A stretch of DNA of 64,000 nt, from contig NZ_BMZD01000002.1 of assembly GCF_014652615.1 (NCBI RefSeq), forward strand, positions 496,001 through 560,000, written 5' to 3'. Shown piece by piece: positions 10,698 through 18,690 of the stretch. Origin of the DNA: Novosphingobium arvoryzae (lineage in GTDB: Bacteria; Pseudomonadota; Alphaproteobacteria; Sphingomonadales; Sphingomonadaceae). The notes below the pieces were generated by a model. It worked only from the letters and a program-made list of their open reading frames with translations, did not search any database and was not told the origin of the DNA. Both the position numbers and the translations under genes were made by a program. The number at the start of each line of letters is the position of its first letter. The stretch's first letter is position 1.

Positions 10698-10719
10698 GCT
10701 AGACAAGATAGTTGTACAC
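10696..10719. other. attL: core GA and left element arm
   Basis: The crossover dinucleotide GA is at 10696-10697. Ten element bases follow (10698-10707), then the arm ATAGTTGTACAC at 10708-10719. This arm is the exact reverse complement of the arm at the right end (38070-38081), at the same distance from the core. Chromosomal sequence of the split gene lies to the left. Confidence 0.92.
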
Positions 10720-10933
10720 GTAAAACGCCAAGGCATTGATTTAATTGATGTATTTTGAAAGTGCAATTGGGAAGTACGCCGTAAAAATCGCTAACATGTT
10801 GAGTTTCGCAAGATTTTTTGGCGGCATGCAGCGTCTGTGAGGGGCTCAACCTGCCAATCTGGTGGACGGGTATGTGGCAGTTAAAGATACAGTCTGTATG
10901 GTTGTGCGCACAGCGCAGCGAGGGTGAACACTG

Positions 10934-11305
10934 ATGACTCTGAGAATGTTTGGTATCGCGAATTGCGACACGATCAAGCGGGCTAAGGCATGGCTCAGCG
11001 CAGAGGGCATCGCCTTCGACTTCCATGACTACAAAAAATCAGGCGCCGATCCGGCCCTGCTGCAAGCATGGGTCACGGAGCTTGGATGGGAAGTTTTGCT
11101 GAACCGTGCTGGGACAACTTTTCGCGCATTGCCGGATGCAGACAAGCAGAACATCGATACAGGCAAGGCTATTGCGCTGATGCTGGCCAACCCCTCGATG
11201 ATCAAACGGCCCGTGCTCGATTTAGGAGGACGCCGTATCGTCGGCTTCAAGCCTGACGTGTATGCTGCTGAGCTGGTGTCAGCAGGAACAGAAGTCCTAC
11301 GCTAG
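10934..11305 (+). CDS. ArsC/Spx-family protein, element-borne replacement copy
   Basis: This 123-residue protein is the same family as the gene split by the element: MFGIANCDTIKRAKAW at the N terminus, FHDYKKSGAD, LNRAGTTFRALPDADK and MIKRPVLDLGG. By eye about 55-60% of residues match the reconstructed host protein, and no frameshift is present. The family (YffB/Spx-like, thioredoxin fold) includes arsenate reductases and redox or RNA-polymerase-binding proteins; the role here is not known. It lies about 240 bases inside the left end in the same direction as the broken gene. The codons around its Asn-Cys-Asp differ from the chromosomal attB, which could protect it from the element's own recombinase. 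Confidence 0.9.
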   Translation: MTLRMFGIANCDTIKRAKAWLSAEGIAFDFHDYKKSGADPALLQAWVTELGWEVLLNRAGTTFRALPDADKQNIDTGKAIALMLANPSMIKRPVLDLGGRRIVGFKPDVYAAELVSAGTEVLR

Positions 11306-11370
11306 CGGCAGGCCATTCCTCTCGCGTCATTTCCGCGCTTTGCGGGTCCGCAAGGCGGCTAAACGACGGA

Positions 11371-11392
11371 GCCCGCTACGTGAGTAGCGGGC
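11371..11392. terminator. Hairpin between convergent element genes
   Basis: GCCCGCTAC (11371-11379) and GTAGCGGGC (11384-11392) form a perfect 9-bp stem with a 4-base loop. It sits between the ArsC/Spx copy and the convergent H-NS-like gene. There is no T-run, so termination is only plausible. Confidence 0.45.
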
Positions 11393-11457
11393 AGTTGGTG
11401 CGGGCACTGTACGACGCTTAAAATCGTAGGCTACAGCGCCAGCCTATTGAGCCGTTA

Positions 11458-11652
11458 TCAGCTTGCGTCCATAACAGCACGGCGCTTGCGGCGACGGGTC
11501 ATGTGCGGCTTCAGGTCTGCGTAGGAAATCCCATAGCTCTTGGCCAAATCGACAATCTGCTTGATGGCATCGGCCTGCTCGGCTTGCTTGGCAGCCTCAA
11601 TCTGCTTTTCCAGCTCGGCCTTCTTGGCCATTAGCTCAGCAAGTTTGCTCAT
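11458..11652 (-). CDS. Short H-NS-like protein (oligomerisation part only)
   Basis: The 64-residue product has a predicted coiled coil (MAKKAELEKQIEAAKQAEQ) followed by IKQIVDLAKSYGISYADLKP, which matches the spacing and hydrophobic pattern of the H-NS/MvaT N-terminal region of alphaproteobacterial H-NS-family proteins. It then ends in a basic tail (TRRRKRRAV) instead of the usual Gly-Arg-Gly DNA-binding domain, and is about two thirds of the usual length. It could be a minimal DNA-binding silencer using the basic tail, or a dominant-negative partner of a host H-NS. CTTAAGGAACTC upstream gives a ribosome-binding site. The assignment is tentative. Confidence 0.5.
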   Translation of the reverse strand: MSKLAELMAKKAELEKQIEAAKQAEQADAIKQIVDLAKSYGISYADLKPHMTRRRKRRAVMDAS

Positions 11653-11766
11653 CTTGAGTTCCTTAAGGTGTTGTGGATTTGGACCTGACCATTCCCATTG
11701 TATGGTCAGGGGCTGATATGGACAATGACCTTGAGGTCAGCGCACGAAATGATGTGCTGACGAGCG

Positions 11767-12588
11767 TCATTTGCGCGGGTTATATTTGCCTTGCGGCTTC
11801 GCGTAGACAGGGAATTTTCCGCGAGCGAGATGATAGATCAAACGACATGCTCCATCAAAATGCTCGGTCATGAAATTCGAAATATCTTTCGAATTCATGT
11901 GCTTGAGAGACCTCTGCAAAATAAGATCGCTGTGTATCGTTAGAAAAATTTTCTCAAAGCTATCCGTCAAAGGTGCTTTCATCACCGCGTCATAGATGAT
12001 GAGCTTGTTGTAAAGCCCTTCAAGATCATAGTGCCGAGTCGCAAGCTCGTACTTTCTGCGCATATCAGGACGGCGGTCATAATAGGTTAGCCGAGCAGCC
12101 TTAAACGCCTGTTCAGCCTGCTTGAGCATGTCCGGAAGATTGCCATCAAACGGAAAGAAGAAGGCTATGCCGTCCTTGAGGTCGGCAATCTGCTCTCGGG
12201 TCAGGTTTGTTGTCGGCTTCGCTTCAGTCTCAAACATATCGCTAAAGAGCCAGCGACCTTTACGCTTCCACCAATCCTCGAAACCTTCCTCCGCCACGAT
12301 GCCAAAATCGATGAGGATTTCTGCCGTGTTCGGGGACGGCGCGGCCTTGGCTGCATTGCGGTGGCGCACATACAGGATGAGGAAGTGGTACCAGTAGTAG
12401 TAGATGTTAGCTGAGTAAGGTTCGCCTTTTGGCGCATTCGCCAATGGCCTTTTGTTGCTCGGCCTCCCCGGGTCAGTTTTTCCGATGTCAAAGGGCGTAA
12501 TATACTGACAGCAAGAGTTTTTATCGTCCAACATCAAGGCAGCTCCCGCCCTACCAACTTTGTCCCCCCTCTCATGGGAATTGCCCAA
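11767..12588 (-). CDS. Hypothetical protein, divergent from the DpdA-like pair
   Basis: I do not recognise this 273-residue protein. It has an aromatic-rich stretch near residue 60 (YYYWYHFLILY), a tryptophan-rich segment FEDWWKRKGRW, and a helical C-terminal half ending in LIYHLARGKFPVYAKP. There is no signal peptide and no clear catalytic motif. An alternative start is the Met near residue 19. It faces the 602-residue gene across a short shared promoter region, which may mean joint regulation. It occurs within the element and codon use looks less GC-rich than the chromosome. Confidence 0.6.
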   Translation of the reverse strand: MGNSHERGDKVGRAGAALMLDDKNSCCQYITPFDIGKTDPGRPSNKRPLANAPKGEPYSANIYYYWYHFLILYVRHRNAAKAAPSPNTAEILIDFGIVAEEGFEDWWKRKGRWLFSDMFETEAKPTTNLTREQIADLKDGIAFFFPFDGNLPDMLKQAEQAFKAARLTYYDRRPDMRRKYELATRHYDLEGLYNKLIIYDAVMKAPLTDSFEKIFLTIHSDLILQRSLKHMNSKDISNFMTEHFDGACRLIYHLARGKFPVYAKPQGKYNPRK

Positions 12589-12708
12589 GAGCCGGGGTAA
12601 GGATTGCTTCCAGAGCCCTCATCTCTCTCATAGATGGTCTCCCCGTCAGCTCAAGCAAAGCTGATGCGTGATCCGAGTGACACGCTTTCTGACGAAGGGA
12701 AACACATC

Positions 12709-14517
12709 ATGAATATCGCAAATGAAATCCTCGAAACCGACATTGACGCTGCCAAGCTCAACGCCTTTGTGAGCAAGGCTCAGTCTGCTTACAAGCTGTA
12801 CAAGACGGCGGCAATGGAATCCGCTGCAAACTGCTACCTGCTCTGGCACTTCGCGGCTTCCGAAGCTGCCGAAGATTTTGCCCGCGCATGGTTTGACGCG
12901 AAGTTGGACGACTACAACGCCGAAGTTGACCGCTTCAACAACGCCCTCCCCGATCTCGAAGCTCGCGTCGCTGCCTATCTCGCAGACGACAGCAAGGACA
13001 TTTCCGCCGAGGAATTCGCCAAGATTGAGGTTTATCTCGGCTATTCCAAGGAGGACTGGGGCAAGGCTGCCAAGGTCAAGGCCGAAGCCCGCGAAGGCGC
13101 AAGCCCGTTCACGATTGTGGTCAAGTTCGTGTTCGAGTTCGACCGCGCTGCGGATGCCTCGAATGTTTCGCGCTATGCCAAGGTGCTGGAATACATCCAC
13201 GAGCACCGTGACCAGCTCGACAGCATGACCGAAGATGCAATCATTGCGTTGCTCAAGAAGGCAGGCGGGTTTGAGGCTGCGCTCGACATTGCCCGTGGCA
13301 ACGCACCGGAAAACAGCATCAGCGCAAACAACAAGGACGCCAACGCGGCGGGCAGCGACGCCGAAGCGGATGCCAAGCGCAACGAGAAGGTCTCGGCTAT
13401 CAAGAAGGCCATCTCCCATGCCGTGCCCGTCGCGGACCTCAACTATGTCCCGAAGTTTGCCCGCGATGGCTATGTGTTCCTGATTGGCCGCAAGGTCGAT
13501 GATCAGGTCGCAATCTACGGCGAACTGGAAGCATCTGAGAACGAAGCCAAGTCGCTGGTTCTTAAGGTCGACACTGACGTGCTTGGCGGCCTCAACCCGT
13601 TTGCTGAGTTTGCGGCCAAGGTCTGCGAAATCGGCACGATGGTGCGCGACGGTAAGAAGAGCATCTACACTGCCGACGGCACCAGCTCTGGTGAACATCT
13701 CAAGGTGGCTCGCACTTACGTGCTGCGCGATGACGAACGTGGCACCTTCGTGCAGGTTTCCGCCCGCTACACCGATACGTCGGCGGTGATCATTGCCCGA
13801 CCGAAGCCCGAAATTGACATCGGCCCGATCCCGTCCGGTCAGTTCCTGATGCTGCCCACGGAGCGCCGCGAAGACGATACTGTCACCAAGACGGGTAAGG
13901 ACCTCGCCAAGCAGGTCAGCAGCATCGGGGATCGCATCATGTTCGGTATGACGGCGATTGCCGGGACTGAGGATGCGCCCCTGATCTGGCAGATCGTGCC
14001 GAACGGGAAGGCAGTGGAGCAGTGCGAAAAGGAGCCTCGCTTCTGCTGGACGCTTGCCTCCAAGGAGAAGCACCAGCCTGTCTGCATCGAAAGCTTCAAT
14101 GCCAAGTTCACCACCGAGCTGCGCAAGACGGCGGTGCAGAGCATCTATGAAGCTTACATCGGAAATTGGCAGAAGGCGAAGAAGGACGAGGACAAGACCT
14201 TCCTGCCCATCACGCTGTCCTACAACGGGCTCAGCCTGAGCTTCGCGCACGCCAAGCATAAGTCGTATCTTGTACCGCTTGGGGCAGAAGAGCAGCCGAT
14301 GGTCACGCTGGCACTGCGGCCCCGCGACATTGCCGACCTGTTCAAGCTTCTGGCGGAACAGAACACTGACAGCTTTGTCATGAAGGCTGACCCCAACGGC
14401 CTGCTGATGGTGCGCTGGTCGGACAAGTTCGGTGAGTACGAAATCTACCTGCCGACTGTGAATGAAAAGGGCGGGCTCAAGGATCGCTGCCTGACCGTGC
14501 TTTCCTGCCTCATCTAG
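12709..14517 (+). CDS. Large hypothetical protein upstream of the DpdA-like gene, possible clamp-like C terminus
   Basis: The 602-residue product is acidic and mainly helical in its first 250 residues, with an Ala/Asn/Asp-rich linker (residues about 205-225), then a beta-rich C-terminal half. Near the C terminus, VTLALRPRDIADLFKLL, ADPNGLLMVRW and YEIYLPT follow the order and spacing of the last domain of a DNA polymerase III beta sliding clamp; this is a pattern resemblance only. The start at 12709 is chosen for GAAGGGA nine bases upstream; ATGs at 12634 and 12664 lack one. It is 86 bases from the DpdA-like gene, so the two probably work together on DNA. Confidence 0.65.
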   Translation: MNIANEILETDIDAAKLNAFVSKAQSAYKLYKTAAMESAANCYLLWHFAASEAAEDFARAWFDAKLDDYNAEVDRFNNALPDLEARVAAYLADDSKDISAEEFAKIEVYLGYSKEDWGKAAKVKAEAREGASPFTIVVKFVFEFDRAADASNVSRYAKVLEYIHEHRDQLDSMTEDAIIALLKKAGGFEAALDIARGNAPENSISANNKDANAAGSDAEADAKRNEKVSAIKKAISHAVPVADLNYVPKFARDGYVFLIGRKVDDQVAIYGELEASENEAKSLVLKVDTDVLGGLNPFAEFAAKVCEIGTMVRDGKKSIYTADGTSSGEHLKVARTYVLRDDERGTFVQVSARYTDTSAVIIARPKPEIDIGPIPSGQFLMLPTERREDDTVTKTGKDLAKQVSSIGDRIMFGMTAIAGTEDAPLIWQIVPNGKAVEQCEKEPRFCWTLASKEKHQPVCIESFNAKFTTELRKTAVQSIYEAYIGNWQKAKKDEDKTFLPITLSYNGLSLSFAHAKHKSYLVPLGAEEQPMVTLALRPRDIADLFKLLAEQNTDSFVMKADPNGLLMVRWSDKFGEYEIYLPTVNEKGGLKDRCLTVLSCLI

Positions 14518-14532
14518 GCGTGAACTGACCCT

Positions 14533-14561
14533 GTTGGGATGCTGCCAGTCGGCATCCCAAC
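14533..14561 (+). other. Hairpin between the 602-residue gene and the DpdA-like gene
   Basis: GTTGGGATGC (14533-14542) and GCATCCCAAC (14552-14561) form a perfect 10-bp stem with a 9-base loop, 15 bases after the stop codon. No T-run follows. It could attenuate transcription into the downstream gene or stabilise the mRNA 3' end. Confidence 0.5.
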
Positions 14562-14603
14562 ATCACCTGAAAACTTGATTTACCCAAATTCTGGAGACCT
14601 AAA

Positions 14604-15944
14604 ATGGACCGTGAAATCCATAACGATGCCGCTTGGCCGTTTCCCCGGTACGCAAACCACATTGAAAACGACATCACGCCCAAAGATCAGGCCATCTACG
14701 TGCCATCTGTGAGCCCTTCCCACGCACAGATGATCTATGATGGGATCATCAATGCAACGTACTGGGGCCGTGCCCTTCCCAAAGGAGTGACGGCAGCCGA
14801 TCTCAACTTCCTCGATCCTGCCAACAAGCTGTTCCGCATTTCGCACGTCATGACCTCGGCTGGTCAGGCGATGAAGCAGAAGAAGCCGTGCATCATCTCG
14901 CAGCGTGATCGCGAAAACACCTTGGTCATCTGCGACAGCGGCGGCTACCAGATTGCCAGCGATAAGTTCCCGATTGAGGATGACAGTGACCGCAAGAAGG
15001 TTCTGGACTGGATCGAGGCCAATGCCGACATCTCGATGACGCTGGACGTTCCGACAGGCCCTGTCGTGAAGAACCCTACGAAGTACCGTTTCAAGTCGAC
15101 CGACGAATGCCTGTCTGCCACGATGGAGCATCTTCGCTACTTCCATCGCAATCGCACGCCGGGAAAGGTTCGCTTCCTGAATGTGCTGCAAGGGAACACG
15201 CCTGCTGAAGCCGATATCTGGTACAAAACTGTGAAGCAGTACAAGTTTGAAGGCTGGGCGTTTGCGGGCCGCCTGCGGCACAATTTCTACGAGCTTTGTC
15301 GCCGCCTGCTCATCATGTGGCATGATGGTGAGCTGGAACACACGACCCACATTCATGTGCTGGGGACGAATGAGCTCGACACCGCTGTGCTGCTGACGGC
15401 GTTGCAGCGCACTCTCAAGAAGCGCACGGGTTACGACATCCGCATCTCCTACGATACCAGCACCCCATGGCGGAGCCTGCGCTTCAATCAGATGATGACG
15501 CTGCCCACGTTCGAGCCGGGTCGGATGGTCATGGGTGCTGTCGATGTTCCTGAGAACAAGCAGTTTCGTGACAGTCCGCTTCCGTGGCCGTGGCCCAGCC
15601 CGATTGGTAACAAGATGGTCATGGGCGACTATTGCGTCACCGGCTCGCTGACGAGCAGCTTGTTCCGTGACCGGCTCAGCGAAGTCCTGCTGGCACACCA
15701 CAACCTCGGTGCATTGTGCTGGGCGATTGCAACGGCAAACCGCTTTTTCGACATCGCGACGATCAACAACAAGTTTCAGTATGGTCGCCCCGAGGGCTCT
15801 GCGGTCGAGGTGATCGACGAGATTTTCAAGTCGGGTCAGATGGCCACGCTGGAACGGTACAAGGACACGACCTTCAACCGGCTGCGCCATTCTCAAGACT
15901 TCGATGATGGCGACAGCGGGCGCTATTGGGACGAGTTGTTCTAA
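14604..15944 (+). CDS. TGT-superfamily transglycosylase, DpdA-like (7-deazaguanine DNA modification candidate)
   Basis: The 446-residue protein follows the tRNA-guanine transglycosylase barrel in order. DSGGYQ at 111-116 matches the general-acid motif, ADISMTLDVP at 141-150 matches the base-recognition Asp, VLQGN at 195-199 and AFAGR at 219-223 match the VQGG and AIGGL motifs, HVLGT at 251-255 matches LMGVG, and SYDTSTPWR at 282-290 carries the candidate nucleophile Asp284. The C terminus keeps an HHNLG...FFDI helix, but the usual Cys-x-Cys-x2-Cys zinc cluster is absent, so a tRNA role is unlikely. DpdA enzymes insert 7-deazaguanines into DNA. No preQ0 synthesis genes are here, so precursor would come from the host. 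GGAGA precedes the ATG. Confidence 0.72.
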   Translation: MDREIHNDAAWPFPRYANHIENDITPKDQAIYVPSVSPSHAQMIYDGIINATYWGRALPKGVTAADLNFLDPANKLFRISHVMTSAGQAMKQKKPCIISQRDRENTLVICDSGGYQIASDKFPIEDDSDRKKVLDWIEANADISMTLDVPTGPVVKNPTKYRFKSTDECLSATMEHLRYFHRNRTPGKVRFLNVLQGNTPAEADIWYKTVKQYKFEGWAFAGRLRHNFYELCRRLLIMWHDGELEHTTHIHVLGTNELDTAVLLTALQRTLKKRTGYDIRISYDTSTPWRSLRFNQMMTLPTFEPGRMVMGAVDVPENKQFRDSPLPWPWPSPIGNKMVMGDYCVTGSLTSSLFRDRLSEVLLAHHNLGALCWAIATANRFFDIATINNKFQYGRPEGSAVEVIDEIFKSGQMATLERYKDTTFNRLRHSQDFDDGDSGRYWDELF

Positions 15945-16048
15945 CTCCTGCGCCAACCTTCGCCACGGCAAGCTGCCCGACAGCGGTGACGAGGACCGTG
16001 CCTACTGAACCATAACATAACAACCTAGCTGCACGGTTTTGCCTACGT

Positions 16049-16097
16049 GCAGCCACCTTGATGGCATGGTGTTTTGTTACCTTTGGCACCATGCCAT
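16049..16097 (+). repeat. 49-bp direct repeat, left copy, with internal palindrome
   Basis: This sequence recurs at 20066-20114 with 48 of 49 bases identical (T versus C at position 16072). Inside it ATGGCATGGTG pairs with CACCATGCCAT around a loop of about 13 bases. The two copies are in the same orientation and bracket the six-gene ubiquitin-like operon. Each also lies 40-55 bases past the stop of a minus-strand gene. Confidence 0.9.
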
Positions 16098-16148
16098 CCT
16101 TATTCCACGTTGAAAGTGCAACGGACCCTTATTCGAATGTAGATGAAA

Positions 16149-16694
16149 TCAAAGCTGGACTATGTGCTCGACAGGTAGCTCTTCACTTTCCGGCCCCATA
16201 AAGAATTTGCGCTCATTCCGGATAGGATCGATCACTAATCCAATGGAGTGCCGGTGGTTGAAAAATGATCGTTGCGTATGACGGTCCGTTCCGCTGAAAA
16301 AAGCACCGAGGTTCGGGTGGCTGTGATACCAGCCTACTACGTATTGCCCCTCTACACCTTGCTCACGAGCAGCATCCCAAACATCTGCCGACATTTCCAA
16401 CGATACGCTCGTCGATGAGAAGGTGCTGGATTGAACACCTTTCTCCACTGTTACAAAGAAATCAGAAGGACAATCTTCATCTTGGAAGACTCTACCCAGT
16501 AGTAACCCGCCCATCTCCACATTGCGCTTTTCGAGATGCTCATTGACATCATCAATTACGGATCTTTGCAACACAATTACAGGCTTTGAACGGAACTTGT
16601 TAAGTACGTAAAGACACTCAAGGAAGCCCATCGAGCGGAAGCCGGCCTCGATGTCTGCCGGCATAAAATCGGGCTTCTTCTCCGTCCAGCGCAT
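16149..16694 (-). CDS. JAMM/JAB-domain isopeptidase of the ubiquitin-like operon
   Basis: The 181-residue protein has a complete JAMM zinc site: Glu60 (in VEMGGLLLG), His124 and His126 (WYHSHP), Ser134 and Asp137 (SGTD), matching E-xn-HxH-x7-S-x2-D. Such enzymes cut ubiquitin-like proteins from targets or trim their precursors. The ATG at 16694 shares a base with the E2 stop (TAATG), fitting the coupled style of the operon; a GTG at 16733 is an alternative. It is last of six genes. In related bacterial operons the JAMM enzyme prepares the Ubl C terminus, which suits the Ubl here because it ends in Gly-Cys. Confidence 0.9.
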   Translation of the reverse strand: MRWTEKKPDFMPADIEAGFRSMGFLECLYVLNKFRSKPVIVLQRSVIDDVNEHLEKRNVEMGGLLLGRVFQDEDCPSDFFVTVEKGVQSSTFSSTSVSLEMSADVWDAAREQGVEGQYVVGWYHSHPNLGAFFSGTDRHTQRSFFNHRHSIGLVIDPIRNERKFFMGPESEELPVEHIVQL

Positions 16695-17332
16695 TAGGAT
16701 TGTATCCTGAACCCAGTTGCGCACTTTGGGCACTTAACATCTAGCGTCTTGCCTGATGGGACAGACAAGGATGCTGCGCAATTTGGACACTTGATAATCG
16801 ACTTGAGCGGCTCTGACGGAATAGACTTCCAGCTTATACTTGCTGCCTTTTCGCCCGCATCCCAGTTGACCCGGTCGGTTGGGAAAGCAGCCGGATTGGT
16901 CGCTCTTGCCTTGCGATACCATGATACCGCATTCGAGTTTGCAGGAGATGCCTCATTAAGCACCGTGGGATCATAGGTAATAATTTGCGCAATTCGCTTC
17001 ACCAGAAGGTCCATACCAAAGGATGGTAGCCATTTCAGGCCAAGGCATATTCGACCAGAGGTATATACGTTAGGATGAAGGATCGGCGTTGTTATCGTTA
17101 CGGATGGTTCCACGAACGGATATCGTGCTGGAAGTGAGATGACACACTTTGTCAACTTGCCGATTTCTTTTGGGTAACGTTCAGAGGGGGCAACTTTCAA
17201 ATTGAAGTGTACCTCGACCTCTGAAGGAGGGCTGCCTTTAACATTGGCTAGTTGTAACAGGCCTTGAGAGGATTTTTGTAGCTGCTCTAGCTTCTGTATA
17301 TCCTGCATTCGCCTTTGGTCATGCGCATTCAT
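16694..17332 (-). CDS. E2-like ubiquitin-conjugating protein with C-terminal zinc ribbon
   Basis: The 212-residue product has the eukaryote-like E2 core: LPARYPFVEPSVTI, then LHPNVYTSGRICLG, giving the HPN motif (86-88) and the catalytic Cys96, followed by a conserved Trp101. About residues 180-206 form a zinc ribbon (Cys182, Cys185, Cys201, Cys204), which typical E2s lack. E2s accept the activated ubiquitin-like protein from E1 as a thioester and pass it to a target. The ribbon may select the target or bind nucleic acid. Three bases separate it from the Ubl gene, and its stop overlaps the JAMM start. Confidence 0.88.
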   Translation of the reverse strand: MNAHDQRRMQDIQKLEQLQKSSQGLLQLANVKGSPPSEVEVHFNLKVAPSERYPKEIGKLTKCVISLPARYPFVEPSVTITTPILHPNVYTSGRICLGLKWLPSFGMDLLVKRIAQIITYDPTVLNEASPANSNAVSWYRKARATNPAAFPTDRVNWDAGEKAASISWKSIPSEPLKSIIKCPNCAASLSVPSGKTLDVKCPKCATGFRIQS

Positions 17333-17335
17333 GGA

Positions 17336-17590
17336 TCAGCATCCTGCAACCAACACGGGCTGCACCTCAAGGATTTGGCCATTCTGTACAAGTTCTTCGC
17401 TTAGAGCTTGCGAGGGTGAGATTGCCTTGCCTGAAGACGTGTTGACGAGGGTATAGTCTGTATCGGACGGTAGCGCCCAGTTATCTACAGCGGCTTGGAT
17501 TATGTCACCGCCAACACTCGTTCGGGCCATGGTGACCTCTGCTTTGCGAGTTTGATCAGCAGTTCTGATGATCACAGTAACTTCACTCAT
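17336..17590 (-). CDS. Ubiquitin-like (beta-grasp) protein
   Basis: The 84-residue protein begins VTVIIRTADQTRKAEV and has LVNTSSGKAISPSQALSEELVQNGQILEV, the strand-turn order of a single beta-grasp domain with a late "NGQILEV" strand as in ubiquitin-like proteins. It ends Ala-Gly-Cys, so removal of one residue would expose Gly83 for adenylation. Bil-type systems have a longer two-domain Ubl; this one is single. The start overlaps the E1 stop by ATGA. Position between E1 and E2 genes makes the assignment firm despite the short sequence. Confidence 0.85.
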   Translation of the reverse strand: MSEVTVIIRTADQTRKAEVTMARTSVGGDIIQAAVDNWALPSDTDYTLVNTSSGKAISPSQALSEELVQNGQILEVQPVLVAGC

Positions 17591-18690
17591 ATCTCTTCCC
17601 TCACAAATTCAAGAACCAACGTGCAATCGTCGACATTCGCCATAACGAACTTGCATGGCATGGGCATACCGCCAGCGGCACTCACTAGTTCGTCGGGCGT
17701 AAAGCTATCTCGGATATCAAGATCGACAGCGCCCGGATCGTCGGAGACCTGTGCCGGGAAATCGCTGTTAAAGTCAGAGGCCCTGCGGAACACCGACTTG
17801 TAGGCTTCGCCTATCCGATAACCCACCAAAATTGGATCACTTGCAATAAGCTGCATTGCCTGATCCAAGCCTTTTATATCTTCTGAAATTGACGGCTGAG
17901 CAGGGAATATGTTCACTTTCCCAGATATGTGGGCGCAGCAAGCGCATTCGGCATTCTTATCCATTGTTATCTTGTTGGATGTACCATTTATCGTATCTAC
18001 GAATATCCTAGCGGCCTCTTTGGCCTCGCCTTCAATTGCAAGGCGTAGGCCCTCAGAGCAGGCAAAACTGGCGGCAATGGATGATGTCACTATCGTTGTC
18101 GGTATCTTCTTCTCGATGAACGAAACCTTCTTAAGGTGTCCACAGGAATATCTCTGCGAAAGCCGCTGATAGACGCTATGAGGAAGGTGGCATTCGTAGC
18201 ATGCTACATGCGCCCCTGCGCTAAGGGGGAACACCTCAACCACACATGCTCTGCTGTCGATCCCGACATTAATCAAGTCCACACCAGCCAGCCTGCATAG
18301 CAGATTGCTCCTTATGCGAGCTTCGAAGTTATCAACACAGCAATAGACGGCATCAAAATTCCTGATTTGAGATAGGGAGAGTTCATCCCAGAAATCGCCA
18401 TACGTGAAAGTGATGCTTACATTAGGATCAAGCTGCCTTGCCCGCTCGCATGCCACTTTAGCTTTAGGTTCTCCGACATCCTCCTCACGGAACAAGACGC
18501 TTCTGGTGAGATTGTGTATCTCAATAAGATCGAAATCGAATACGTGGATTTGACCTATCCCGAGCAGAACTAGGTTTTTAATAACTTCGTTTCCGACAGC
18601 GCCGGCCCCAATCACAATGGCCTTCGACTGGCTGACCTTAGCTTGGTCGAACCAATCGATCATATCGTGGCGAAGATAACGTTCGGTCAT
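17587..18690 (-). CDS. E1-like (ThiF/UBA) activating enzyme
   Basis: The 367-residue protein has one Rossmann-type adenylation domain: IGAGAVGNE at 28-35, FDFDLIEIHNLTR at 51-63 (acidic pair plus Asn-Leu-x-Arg), and VYCCVDN at 115-121. Cys164/Cys167 and Cys249/Cys252 form a likely zinc tetrad, and Cys183 in the loop between them is the candidate catalytic cysteine. It would adenylate the ubiquitin-like protein and hand it to the E2. Some known bacterial E1s have an inactive plus an active adenylation domain; this one has a single domain and an extra C-terminal region of about 110 residues. It overlaps both neighbours by ATGA. Confidence 0.9.
   Translation of the reverse strand: MTERYLRHDMIDWFDQAKVSQSKAIVIGAGAVGNEVIKNLVLLGIGQIHVFDFDLIEIHNLTRSVLFREEDVGEPKAKVACERARQLDPNVSITFTYGDFWDELSLSQIRNFDAVYCCVDNFEARIRSNLLCRLAGVDLINVGIDSRACVVEVFPLSAGAHVACYECHLPHSVYQRLSQRYSCGHLKKVSFIEKKIPTTIVTSSIAASFACSEGLRLAIEGEAKEAARIFVDTINGTSNKITMDKNAECACCAHISGKVNIFPAQPSISEDIKGLDQAMQLIASDPILVGYRIGEAYKSVFRRASDFNSDFPAQVSDDPGAVDLDIRDSFTPDELVSAAGGMPMPCKFVMANVDDCTLVLEFVREEI

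Noticed and set aside
14604-15944. Ordinary queuosine tRNA-guanine transglycosylase
   Set aside because: The zinc-binding Cys-x-Cys-x2-Cys cluster expected of bacterial Tgt is missing, and the gene lies in accessory DNA rather than near queA or yajC.
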